From Pseudomonadota bacterium (GTDB lineage Bacteria; Pseudomonadota; Gammaproteobacteria; Burkholderiales; SG8-39): 50,493 nucleotides of DNA. The DNA is taken from NCBI GenBank assembly GCA_021811085.1, contig JAJZPQ010000025.1, forward strand, positions 1 through 50,493, in the 5' to 3' direction. The translations under genes were made by a program, and so were the position numbers. This document shows positions 17,879 through 25,846 of this stretch, piece after piece. Below the pieces are notes generated by a model that was given only the letters and a program-made list of their open reading frames with translations, was not told the origin of the DNA and did no database searches. Every line of letters begins with the position of its first letter. Position 1 is the first letter of the stretch.

Positions 17879-17963
17879 CCGGAATTCCTTTCGAACTGAT
17901 TTGTGCCGCAACCCAGAAAATCGTAACCATTGACCTCATTATATACTGGGGGTAGTATCAGTG
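17686..17963 (-). repeat. Duplicated regulator-plus-operator segment, copy 2
   Basis: Counterpart of 16018-16300. Here the operator also sits in front of the divergent OsmC gene, a natural arrangement, so this place is probably the original one although this coding copy is the chimeric one. Confidence 0.85.
17942..17963. promoter_or_regulatory. Operator-like repeat, copy 2, between regulator and osmC
   Basis: The 22-base site begins TATACTGGGGG and continues TAGTATCAGTG; it differs from copy 1 at three positions and has a weaker inverted repeat. It lies 64 bases upstream of the regulator ATG and 57 bases upstream of the OsmC start, so it could control both directions. A 6-bp hairpin (CTGCCC-TGTC-GGGCAG, 17977-17992) follows in the OsmC leader. 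Confidence 0.65.
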
Positions 17964-18019
17964 TAAAGGCAATTTCCTGCCCTGTCGGGCAGCACGCACT
18001 ACCCCGAGGAGATAAGCTC

Positions 18020-18463
18020 ATGGCGCACGTAGTTACCGTTGACCTGAAGCAGGAGATGGACTTTCGCTTTGCGATCGATTTTGGCGGCGGCATTCCGGTC
18101 CTTTATGGCGACGAAACGCCGCCGCTGGGCGGCGGCACCGGACCCAACCCCGCGCACTTGCTCGCCGCCGCGGTCGGCAACTGTATGTCGGACAGCCTGT
18201 TGTTCGCCATTCGAAAATTCAAACAGCATCCGGGGCCGATCCGGACCACGGTGGCGGCAACGATCGACCGCAATGCGGACAAGCGCCTGCGGGTACAGAA
18301 CATCGCCGTAAGGCTGACCCTGGGCGCCGCCGCATCCAGCCTCGCCCATCTCGATCGCGCGCTGGAGCAATTCGAAGAGTTTTGCACCGTCGGCCAGAGC
18401 GTGCGCCAGGGCATACCCGTGACGGTCGAGGTCTACGACAGCAACGGCCTGCGTCTCAAGTAA
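18020..18463 (+). CDS. OsmC family protein
   Basis: A 147-residue protein of the OsmC/Ohr fold. The Cys in AAAVGNCMSDSLLFAI and a second Cys in FEEFCTVGQSVRQGIP mark the two-cysteine redox pair of the family, which reduces organic peroxides or handles persulfides. The ATG at 18020 follows GAGGAGATAAGCTC; the frame upstream crosses the operator and is not coding. Its stop codon directly abuts the stop of the convergent DsbG-like gene. Control by the adjacent CsoR-like operator is likely. Confidence 0.82.
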   Translation: MAHVVTVDLKQEMDFRFAIDFGGGIPVLYGDETPPLGGGTGPNPAHLLAAAVGNCMSDSLLFAIRKFKQHPGPIRTTVAATIDRNADKRLRVQNIAVRLTLGAAASSLAHLDRALEQFEEFCTVGQSVRQGIPVTVEVYDSNGLRLK

Positions 18464-19231
18464 TCAGCGCGGGCCAAGAATTTCAGTCAGCATCTCGGCC
18501 GAAGGCGCCCCTTCCTGCTTTTGCAGCTTGCCGCCGGCATCCTTGTAAAAGATAGCCGGGGTCGCGGAGCTCCCGAGCTGCTCCATCAATTTCTGATTGG
18601 CGTCGAGCTGTGCGCGCACTGTTGCCGATATCTGGCCCAGAGGCTTCACGCCGCCGTCGGCGCGCTCGCGTTCGTGTTCGGCCAGCGCGGCTTGCGGATC
18701 CTTGGCGGTGAGCAGGGCCGCCGCCTTGCCCGCGCTGGTGTCCGTGAGGATGGCAACCATGACATGGCGCAACTGCACCTTGCCGGCCTTGACCCAGGGC
18801 CGGGCATCGTTCCAGAACTTATTACAATAGGGGCAGTTCGGATCGGTAAACACGTAGACGAGGCGCGCGGCACTCTTGCTGCCATCGGCAATCCAGGTGC
18901 TCTTCTCCAGCCGGTTCCAGATTTTCCCGGTCATGGGTTTGCTGACCAGCCGGTCCAACGGTTCCTGGCTCAGGTTCTTCCCTTTTGCGTCGATCATGGT
19001 GCCGACGATCGCATGTTTACCGTCGGCGCTCAGGTAGATGGCCAAGGGATGCTGCTCGATCATGCCGGCATAACCGATCAGCCCGCTTGGCGCGGCAAAA
19101 GTCCCGATCACCTCAACGCCCTGCGATTCGAGCGCCTTGATCGGCGCCGGCCAGTCTTTCGCCTGTGCGCCAAGGGTGATGCCGAGCAAGGCGACCAAAA
19201 CGGCAAATGGAACGACTGTTTTTTTCATCAT
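18464..19231 (-). CDS. DsbC/DsbG-like thiol:disulfide interchange protein
   Basis: A 255-residue periplasmic protein with a signal peptide (cleavage near AQA-KDW). An N-terminal dimerisation region is followed by a thioredoxin fold with the active site CPYC at about 133-136 (FTDPNCPYCNKFW) and the cis-Pro loop SSATPAIFY. The length and insertion pattern fit DsbG better than DsbC. It lies 7 bases downstream of the TlpA-like gene, so the two form an operon. Confidence 0.87.
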   Translation of the reverse strand: MMKKTVVPFAVLVALLGITLGAQAKDWPAPIKALESQGVEVIGTFAAPSGLIGYAGMIEQHPLAIYLSADGKHAIVGTMIDAKGKNLSQEPLDRLVSKPMTGKIWNRLEKSTWIADGSKSAARLVYVFTDPNCPYCNKFWNDARPWVKAGKVQLRHVMVAILTDTSAGKAAALLTAKDPQAALAEHERERADGGVKPLGQISATVRAQLDANQKLMEQLGSSATPAIFYKDAGGKLQKQEGAPSAEMLTEILGPR

Positions 19232-19238
19232 CGGTGAT

Positions 19239-20066
19239 TTACTCCTTGTTGGTGAGGCCGCTGCGCGAGCGCAGCCGGTCTAATTTACTCGCCAGCGAGC
19301 CGGCCGTTAGCTGACCCACGTGGGTATCGACGAGCCGTCCCTTGGTGTCGTAAAAAAGAGTGGTGGGCAAGCCGCCCGAGCCGACCTCGCGGCCCATTCT
19401 GGCGCCCGCGTCGAGCAGTACGTTATCGAGTTCGAGGGAGGCGGCGCTGAGATAGCGCTGCACCGTCCGCGCGTCTTCGCCTTGGTCGACGAAGACGAAG
19501 CGCACTCCCGCTTCCTGTTTTTGCGCGGCGGCGAGAGTCGGCAGTTCGCGACGGCAGGGAGGACACCAGGTGGCCCACATATTGACGAGCAGCGGTTTGC
19601 CCGCAGCCAACCGGGTGAGATCTGCCGGCTCGCCCGCAAGCGTCGTCAACGGAACTGTGGGCAGGGTCGCATTCTGCATCATGCTGATCGCAGTAAACGT
19701 CCCTCCCCAGACAAGCGCCCCTGCCGCCAACCCGAGGGCCAGCGGTTTGCGTACTGCCGCTGTGCGCCAGCCGTGCCAGATCGCCACCAGCAACGCCGCC
19801 GCCATGCCCACCCAGGGGGAGAAGCCGCCGTCGCGGATATCGAGCATGGACCAGGGCGCAATGCGGTAAGCGTCGAACCAGATGGCGACAAAGGCAGCGC
19901 GCGCCACCAGCACGCCGGCGAGCAGCATGTCGGTCAGGATATGACCTATCCCCGTTTTCTGAGCACGCCCGGCCAGGAGACCGGCTCCCGCCGCAATAAG
20001 CAGAGCCACCAAGACCAAGATCACGGCAATCGGCATGGAGAGGGGACCCAGATTCACTGTCAGCAT
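19239..20066 (-). CDS. Membrane-anchored TlpA-like thiol-disulfide reductase
   Basis: A 275-residue protein in two parts. Residues 1-130 hold about four hydrophobic helices; the pieces LGPLSMP and IRDGGFSPWVG recall the membrane core of prolipoprotein diacylglyceryl transferase, but no catalytic residues of that enzyme were recognised. Residues 135-275 are a TlpA/ResA-type thioredoxin with WCPPC at 167-171 and a GGLPTTLFYD cis-Pro loop. It probably keeps the neighbouring DsbG-like protein reduced in the periplasm (inference from the operon). Confidence 0.8.
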   Translation of the reverse strand: MLTVNLGPLSMPIAVILVLVALLIAAGAGLLAGRAQKTGIGHILTDMLLAGVLVARAAFVAIWFDAYRIAPWSMLDIRDGGFSPWVGMAAALLVAIWHGWRTAAVRKPLALGLAAGALVWGGTFTAISMMQNATLPTVPLTTLAGEPADLTRLAAGKPLLVNMWATWCPPCRRELPTLAAAQKQEAGVRFVFVDQGEDARTVQRYLSAASLELDNVLLDAGARMGREVGSGGLPTTLFYDTKGRLVDTHVGQLTAGSLASKLDRLRSRSGLTNKE

Positions 20067-20129
20067 GCCGAATCTGCCTATCGCTCTATCAGGCAGCGTA
20101 TGGCGTCGCTCTGGCAGACGGCTTGCGCT

Positions 20130-20357
20130 TCAGCGGGCGGTCGCGCAGCTTTCCTTCACGCCTACCTTCTTCAGTATCATCCCCAGCGGGCAAAATCCGG
20201 TAAATCCGAACTGCAGCAAGTTGGCGCCGACGAAAGCCGTGAACCACAACCAGTTGGCGCTGTGGAAGATCGGGCTCGCCTGCACACCCAGGGCGAGCGA
20301 AATCAGGATGAAAGTTCCGGCAAAAACGTGGATGAAATTGTCTACGCTCATGTACAT
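20130..20357 (-). CDS. DUF2892 family small membrane protein
   Basis: A 75-residue protein with two hydrophobic helices and the end motif FGFTGFCPLGMILKKVGV, typical of DUF2892 proteins. This domain is also found fused to rhodanese in YgaP. It follows an AAGGAGA ribosome binding site. It sits between the RND transporter and the thiol-redox genes, in a context rich in sulfur handling. Molecular role unknown. Confidence 0.8.
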   Translation of the reverse strand: MYMSVDNFIHVFAGTFILISLALGVQASPIFHSANWLWFTAFVGANLLQFGFTGFCPLGMILKKVGVKESCATAR

Positions 20358-20411
20358 CTCCTTGTTGAAAAATCTGAGTTGAAGCCGAAGATTGCGGCGC
20401 CGCGGCGGAAT

Positions 20412-23400
20412 TCAAGCCGCAGGCTGCGCCGGCCAGCGTTTCCAGTTCGCCGCGTAATACAGCACCGGAATCACCACCAGCGTAAGCACGGTGGACACCA
20501 GGATGCCGAAGATAAGCGAGATCGCCAGGCCGTTGAAAATCGGGTCGTCGAGAATGAACAGCGCGCCCAGCATCGCCGCCAGGCCGGTGAGCACGATGGG
20601 TTTGGCGCGCGTGGCGCCGGCGTTGATCACGGCATGCTCGAAATCCGCGCCCCCTTCCATCTGCAGGTTGATGAAATCCACCAGCAGGATGGAATTGCGC
20701 ACGATGATGCCGGCGAGCGCGATCATGCCGATCATGGAGGTCGCGGTGAACTGCGCGCCGAGCAGCGCATGCCCGGGCATCACGCCGATGATGGTGAGCG
20801 GGATCGGCGCCATGATGATCAGCGGCACCAGGTAGGACTTGAACTGCGCCACCACCAGCAGGTAGATCAGGATCAGGCCGACCGCATAGGCGAGCCCCAT
20901 GTCGCGGAACGTCTCATAGGTCACCTGCCACTCGCCGTCCCACTTGATTGCATAGCCGGCATAGGCGTCGGCCGGCTGGTGTATGTAGTATTCGCCCAGC
21001 GTTCCGCCCTGCGCCAGCGGCTTGCCGATGATGCGGCTGCGGATATCGAACATGCCGTAGAGCGGGCTGTCGAGTTTGCCCGCCATGTCGCCCACCACGT
21101 ACACCACCGGCAGCAGGTCCTTGTGATAATAGGTGATGTCGCGCGCGACGCTCTCGGCGTGCACCAGTTCGGACAGCGGAATCAGCGCGCCGCTGGCGCT
21201 GCGCACTTTCAGCCGCAGCAGCGTGTCGACGCGGCTCGCCTGCGCCGGCGGCAGCGATACCCGCACCGGCACTTCGTATTTGGCGCCGCTGTCATGCAAA
21301 GGCGTGACGTCCTCGCCCGCAAGCCCGATGCGCACGGCGGCGACGATATCGCTTTGCGCGACGCCGATCAGCGCGGCCTTGGCCTGATCCACGCGCAGGC
21401 GCAGCTTCGGCGCAGCCTCGTCGACGCTGTCGTCGACGTCGACGATGTCCGGCGTGGCGGAGAAATCGGCGCGCAGCTTCTGCGCCACCGCGATCTGGCC
21501 CGCATAGTCCGGGCCGTATACCTCGGCCACGATCGGCGCCTGCACCGGCGGGCCCGGCGGCACTTCGACGACTTTCAGCGACGCGCCGTTGCGCTGGGCG
21601 ATCGCCGCGAGCTGCGGGCGCAAAGCGAGCGCGATTTCATGGCTTTGGCGGCTGCGGTGGTGCTTGTCCACCAGGTTCACCTGGATGTCGCCGAGTTCGG
21701 GCGACTGGCGCAGGTAGTACTGGCGCACCAGGCCGTTGAAGTTGATCGGCGCGCTGGTGCCGGCGTAGGCCTGGTAGTCGGTGACTTCGGGCACGGTCGC
21801 CAGATAGGCGCCCATTTCCTGCAGCACGGCAGAGGTCCGCTCCAGCGGCGTGCCGGTGGGCATGTCGACCACCACCTGCAGCTCGGACTTGTTGTCGAAC
21901 GGCAGCATTTTCAGCACCACCAGCTTCAGTCCGGCAAGCGACACCGCTGCGACGATCAGCACCAGTATGCCGACATAGAGTTTGGTTCGCGCCGCGCCCC
22001 CTCTTGCGCCGCCGAGAAACGGCCCGATCACGCGGCGGAACAGGCGCAGTATCCCCGTCTCTTGCGGTTCCTCGCCGATCGCGGTGCTATGCGGCTTGAG
22101 CAGCCTCAGCGCGAGCCAGGGCGTCACGATGAACGCGATCGCGAGCGAGATGATCATGCCCATGCTGGCGTTGATCGGAATCGGGCTCATATACGGGCCC
22201 ATCAGGCCGGTGACGAAGGCCATCGGCAGCAGCGCTGCGATCACGGTGAAGGTCGCGAGTATGGTCGGGCCGCCGACTTCATCCACCGCGTCCGGAATCA
22301 GCGCGGCCAGCGACAAGCCCGAATGCGCGCCGCGGCGGTGGATGTTCTCCACCACCACGATGGCATCGTCGACCAGGATGCCGATCGAAAATATGAGCGC
22401 GAACAGCGATACGCGATTGAGCGTGAAACCCCAGGCCCAGGACGCGAACAGCGTCGCAGACAGCGTCAGAATCACGGCCGCGCCCACGATCACCGCCTCG
22501 CGCCGCCCGAGTGCAGCCCATACCAGCACCACCACGGACAGCGTCGCGAAGATCAGCTTCTCGATCAGCTTCATCGCCTTGTCGTTGGCGGTCACGCCGT
22601 AGTTGCGCGTGACCGAGACTTCGACGCCTTCCGGCACGACGCTGCCTTTGAGCTGCTCCACCCGCTGAATCAGGTGGTCCGCAACATCGACGGCGTTCTC
22701 GCCCGGTTTCTTGGAAATCGCCAGCGTCACCGCCGGAAACTCGCCCTGCGCCTTGTCGCTGCCGGCAACGCCGTTGCCGTACCAGACGTAATGCGTGGGG
22801 AGTTCGGGGCCGTCTTTCACCTGCGCCACGTCGTCGAGGTAAATCGGCCGCCCTTGCACTGCGCCGACCACCAGGCGCTTCACCTGCTCGGCTGAACTCA
22901 GGAACTGGCCGGTCTCGATCTGGGTTTCGGTGTTTCCGTCCACCAGGCTGCCCGCAGGCATCGCGACGTTGGCCGCGATCAGCGCATTGCGCACGTCCAT
23001 CGGCGTCAGGCGCCAAGCGTGCAGGCGCTCGACGTCGAGCAGCACGCGCACTGCGCGCTGCGCGCCGCCCAGCGTGTTCACTGCGCGCACGCCGGACACG
23101 CGCTGCAACTGGATCTCGGCCGCATGCGCGATCTGCTCCAGCTGAAACGCGCCGCGCGCCGGATCGGCGGTCCACAGCGTCAGGCTCACGATGGGCACGT
23201 CGTCTATGCCCATCGGTTTGATGATCGGTTCGCCCACGCCCAGCGACGGCGAGACCCAGTCCCGGTTCGAATTGATGGTGTCGTACAGACGCACCAGCGC
23301 CTGGGTGCGATCCTCGCCCACCTTGAACTGCACCGTGAGCACCGCCAGGCCCGGTTTGGTCACCGAGTAGATATGCTCCAGGCCGGTGATGCGCGCGAGC

Positions 23401-23618
23401 ACCTGCTCGGCCGGCGTGGTCACCAGCGATTCCACGTCCTTGGCGGAGGCGCCCGGGAACGGAATCAGCACGTTGGCCATGGTGACGTTGATCTGCGGCT
23501 CTTCCTCGCGCGGCGTCACCAGCACCGCAAACACGCCGAGCAGCAGCGCAATCAGCGCGATCAGCGGCGTCATCTGCGATTGCAGGAAAGTTTTGCTGAT
23601 ACGTCCGGAGATGCCCAT
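20412..23618 (-). CDS. RND efflux permease
   Basis: A 1068-residue inner-membrane RND transporter. The N-terminal helix region, the two large periplasmic loops and the second half with EYYIHQP and VMPGHALLGAQF follow the AcrB plan. The proton-relay acid pair is seen in SIGILVDDAIVVVENIHRR on helix 4. The start at 23618 (MGISGRISKTF) is chosen since the open frame upstream is made of short tandem repeats. Together with the adaptor gene upstream it forms a pump; no outer-membrane channel is encoded nearby. Substrate not predictable from sequence. Confidence 0.9.
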   Translation of the reverse strand: MGISGRISKTFLQSQMTPLIALIALLLGVFAVLVTPREEEPQINVTMANVLIPFPGASAKDVESLVTTPAEQVLARITGLEHIYSVTKPGLAVLTVQFKVGEDRTQALVRLYDTINSNRDWVSPSLGVGEPIIKPMGIDDVPIVSLTLWTADPARGAFQLEQIAHAAEIQLQRVSGVRAVNTLGGAQRAVRVLLDVERLHAWRLTPMDVRNALIAANVAMPAGSLVDGNTETQIETGQFLSSAEQVKRLVVGAVQGRPIYLDDVAQVKDGPELPTHYVWYGNGVAGSDKAQGEFPAVTLAISKKPGENAVDVADHLIQRVEQLKGSVVPEGVEVSVTRNYGVTANDKAMKLIEKLIFATLSVVVLVWAALGRREAVIVGAAVILTLSATLFASWAWGFTLNRVSLFALIFSIGILVDDAIVVVENIHRRGAHSGLSLAALIPDAVDEVGGPTILATFTVIAALLPMAFVTGLMGPYMSPIPINASMGMIISLAIAFIVTPWLALRLLKPHSTAIGEEPQETGILRLFRRVIGPFLGGARGGAARTKLYVGILVLIVAAVSLAGLKLVVLKMLPFDNKSELQVVVDMPTGTPLERTSAVLQEMGAYLATVPEVTDYQAYAGTSAPINFNGLVRQYYLRQSPELGDIQVNLVDKHHRSRQSHEIALALRPQLAAIAQRNGASLKVVEVPPGPPVQAPIVAEVYGPDYAGQIAVAQKLRADFSATPDIVDVDDSVDEAAPKLRLRVDQAKAALIGVAQSDIVAAVRIGLAGEDVTPLHDSGAKYEVPVRVSLPPAQASRVDTLLRLKVRSASGALIPLSELVHAESVARDITYYHKDLLPVVYVVGDMAGKLDSPLYGMFDIRSRIIGKPLAQGGTLGEYYIHQPADAYAGYAIKWDGEWQVTYETFRDMGLAYAVGLILIYLLVVAQFKSYLVPLIIMAPIPLTIIGVMPGHALLGAQFTATSMIGMIALAGIIVRNSILLVDFINLQMEGGADFEHAVINAGATRAKPIVLTGLAAMLGALFILDDPIFNGLAISLIFGILVSTVLTLVVIPVLYYAANWKRWPAQPAA

Positions 23619-23623
23619 GTCCA

Positions 23624-23707
23624 GTTCGTGGTTCGTGGTTCGTGGTTCGAGATTCGTGGACGTTGTTCGCGGCTCGTCGTACGAACAACGAGCAACGAGC
23701 AACGATT
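23624..23707. repeat. Seven-base tandem repeat array
   Basis: Between the two RND genes a 7-base period runs for about 84 bases. It starts as GTTCGTG repeated, drifts through GTTCGAG and ATTCGTG, and ends as AACGAGC repeated. The two halves are roughly reverse complements, giving a weak hairpin. Read on the minus strand it encodes a PRTTNHE-like peptide repeat. It is not part of either gene. Confidence 0.8.
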
Positions 23708-23714
23708 ACTTGAC

Positions 23715-24785
23715 CTACTTGCCGCCGCGCTTGAGTGCGGCCAGGGCCGCTACCGGGTCGAGTGCGACTTTTTCTCCGGGTGCCAGGCCGGCGAGTACTT
23801 CCACCTCGTCGCCCGCGACCCCTTCTCCGAGACGCAGCTGACGGAAGCGGATTGCGCCGTTATCGCCGACGACATAGGCGCCGTTCACTTCGCTGCGCTT
23901 GGCCACTGCGGCTGCGGGGACCAGCAGTTTCTTCACCTTGCCCACGGCGAAATAGGCGCGCGCGAACATGCCCGGATACAGGCCTTCGATGCCCGGCGGC
24001 AGATCCAGCCGCACCTGCGTCGTGTGCGTTTGCGCGTCTGCTGCCGGCAGGATGGTCACCTTGGTCGCCGGCACGCGCTTGTTCAGGGCCGGGAACTCGG
24101 CGCTGGCGCGCCCGAGCTTGCGCACCGCATCGAGTTCGCGCTGCGGCATGCTCGCCGTGACACGCAGCTCGCTCGGATCGAAACCCGTCATGAGCGGCTT
24201 GCCCGGCACCGCCATCTCGCCCAGTTCGACCAGGCGCGCAGACACCACGCCGCTGTAGGGTGCAGTCACCGTGGCGTAGCCCTTGGTGGCCGCAGCCTGG
24301 CCGCCGCCGGCCTCGGCCACGGCAAGCTGCGCCTTGGCCGCGAGGTAATCGGCCCGCGCCTTGTCCAGCGCGGCTGCGCTCATGAATTTCTGCTGTACCA
24401 GGCTTTGCGTGCGTTCAAACTGCGATTTTGCGTTGCGCAGCGTCGCGTCGGCCTGGGCTATCTGCGCCTGGCTTGCGGCATAGGCCTGGTTGACTTCGGA
24501 GGGATCGATGCGCACGATCACCTGGCCTTTTTTGACCCAGTCGCCGACGTCGAAATTCACCGCGACCACGCGGCCGGAAATCTGCGCCGCGACCGTGGAC
24601 TGCTTTACCGCCTCGACCACGCCTTCGGCGGCATAGGTCTCGTCCACTTCGCGAAATTGCACCGGCGCGGTGCGCAGCGCCGGTGCATCTGCCAGAGCGG
24701 CATGCGGCATGAGCGCGGTCGCGAGCGCCATACCGGCAAACGCAGTGCGCAACAAAGAAATGTCTCGAGTAATCATGGCGCTCAT
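23715..24785 (-). CDS. RND periplasmic adaptor (membrane fusion protein)
   Basis: A 356-residue adaptor linking the permease to an outer-membrane channel. A signal peptide (cleavage near ALA-DAPAL) is followed by the split lipoyl domain (GRVVAVNFDVGDWVKKGQVIVRID and GYATVTAPYSGVVSARLVELGE), a helical hairpin and a beta-barrel with LLVPAAAVAKR. Starts at 24785 and 24776 are both possible. An FNR-type box with a -10 element lies just upstream. The heptamer array separates it from the permease gene. Confidence 0.88.
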   Translation of the reverse strand: MSAMITRDISLLRTAFAGMALATALMPHAALADAPALRTAPVQFREVDETYAAEGVVEAVKQSTVAAQISGRVVAVNFDVGDWVKKGQVIVRIDPSEVNQAYAASQAQIAQADATLRNAKSQFERTQSLVQQKFMSAAALDKARADYLAAKAQLAVAEAGGGQAAATKGYATVTAPYSGVVSARLVELGEMAVPGKPLMTGFDPSELRVTASMPQRELDAVRKLGRASAEFPALNKRVPATKVTILPAADAQTHTTQVRLDLPPGIEGLYPGMFARAYFAVGKVKKLLVPAAAVAKRSEVNGAYVVGDNGAIRFRQLRLGEGVAGDEVEVLAGLAPGEKVALDPVAALAALKRGGK

Positions 24786-24819
24786 TGTAGCGGCCGGACC
24801 GGTAAAGCGTATGTGACTA

Positions 24820-24860
24820 AGGTTACCGAAGCGCGGCTGCGTCTCTATGATATGTGTCAA
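24820..24860 (-). promoter_or_regulatory. FNR-type box and -10 element before the RND operon
   Basis: On the minus strand TTGACacatATCAT occupies 24860-24847 and TAACCT occupies 24825-24820, with 28.5 bases from the box centre to the -10. The adaptor ATG follows at 24785. The box differs from the palindrome at one base in the second half. Confidence 0.5.
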
Positions 24861-24894
24861 ACAATGCGGTCGGATACGCCCCTGCCGCAGCCGC

Positions 24895-25749
24895 TCAGTA
24901 AAGGGCCCCAGCAAGCAGCTTGCGATAGCTGCTCACCAGCTCGGCCTGATCTTCAGCCAGCTTGAAGACTTCGACCATGAGCTTGCGCGCGCTGGTGCGC
25001 AGCGCCCCGCGATCCTTGCGCACCACTTCCAGCAGCGCCGCAAGCGCGGGTTCAAAGCGGCCGTCCGCCATCAGGCGCTCACCCAGCGCGAGCCGCGCGG
25101 CGAGGTCCTCCGGAGCGGCGGCCAGCTTCGCCTCCAGCTCCGCTACCGTCGGCAATTTCTGCCCTTTCTTCCACAATTCGAGCACGGAATAGAGCCGGTC
25201 GGCGCGCTCGTCGCGCTCGCGCTCGGGGATAGGCGCGAATATCGCATCCGCCTCGGCATGGCTGTTCTTCGCCAGCAGCAGCTCGACCAGATCCAGGCGT
25301 ATCGCATGGTTGGCCGGCTCGAGTTCGAGCGCGCTGCGCAGATGACGCTCGGCCTCGTCGAAATCTCCCTGGGTCAAGAGCGCGCGCGCCGTGCGGCGCA
25401 GCTTCTCCCCCGGCGTCGGGATCAGCCGGTCGATGAAGTCGCGCACGCCGCGCTCAGGCAGCGCACCGGTGAATTCGTCCGCGAGCTTGCCGTCGACAAA
25501 AGCCTTGACGTTGGGTATGCCGCGCACGCCGAACTGCGCCGCCAGCTGCGGATGTTCGTCCGAATTGACCTTGGCCAGGAGGAATCTGCCCTGGTATTCG
25601 GCAGCGAGCTTTTCCAGCACGGGTTTCAGCGCGCGGCAGGGGGCGCACCAAGGCGCCCAGAAATCGACCAGCACGGGGACTTTTTGCGAAGCCTGCAGCA
25701 CGTCGCGCTCGAAGGCCTCGGTTCCGGTTTCAAACGAATACGTATTCAT
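24895..25749 (-). CDS. CnoX/YbbN-like thioredoxin with TPR region
   Basis: A 284-residue protein. Residues 1-110 form a thioredoxin domain with the active site WCAPC (VDFWAPWCAPCRALKPV); the rest is a TPR-like helical region (GDFDEAERHLRSALELEPANH). This layout is that of CnoX, a chaperedoxin that holds unfolding proteins and protects cysteines under oxidative stress. The redox motif is complete, unlike the E. coli protein. It lies 109 bases upstream of the RND adaptor start on the same strand. Confidence 0.88.
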   Translation of the reverse strand: MNTYSFETGTEAFERDVLQASQKVPVLVDFWAPWCAPCRALKPVLEKLAAEYQGRFLLAKVNSDEHPQLAAQFGVRGIPNVKAFVDGKLADEFTGALPERGVRDFIDRLIPTPGEKLRRTARALLTQGDFDEAERHLRSALELEPANHAIRLDLVELLLAKNSHAEADAIFAPIPERERDERADRLYSVLELWKKGQKLPTVAELEAKLAAAPEDLAARLALGERLMADGRFEPALAALLEVVRKDRGALRTSARKLMVEVFKLAEDQAELVSSYRKLLAGALY

Positions 25750-25846
25750 GACGGCTCCGGCAAATCAGTTGCTCACTATATGCGGTCGCAGCGGCCAGTT
25801 TTCAAGCGCGCTGGCCCCGCGCCCTCCTTTCTTATAGCATCCGCCC

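Noticed and set aside
19320-22895. Very long open frame on the plus strand (over 1100 codons).
   Set aside because: It lies opposite the TlpA-like, DUF2892 and RND genes, is rich in His, Arg and Gln, and has no family similarity; it is a shadow of GC-rich coding sequence.
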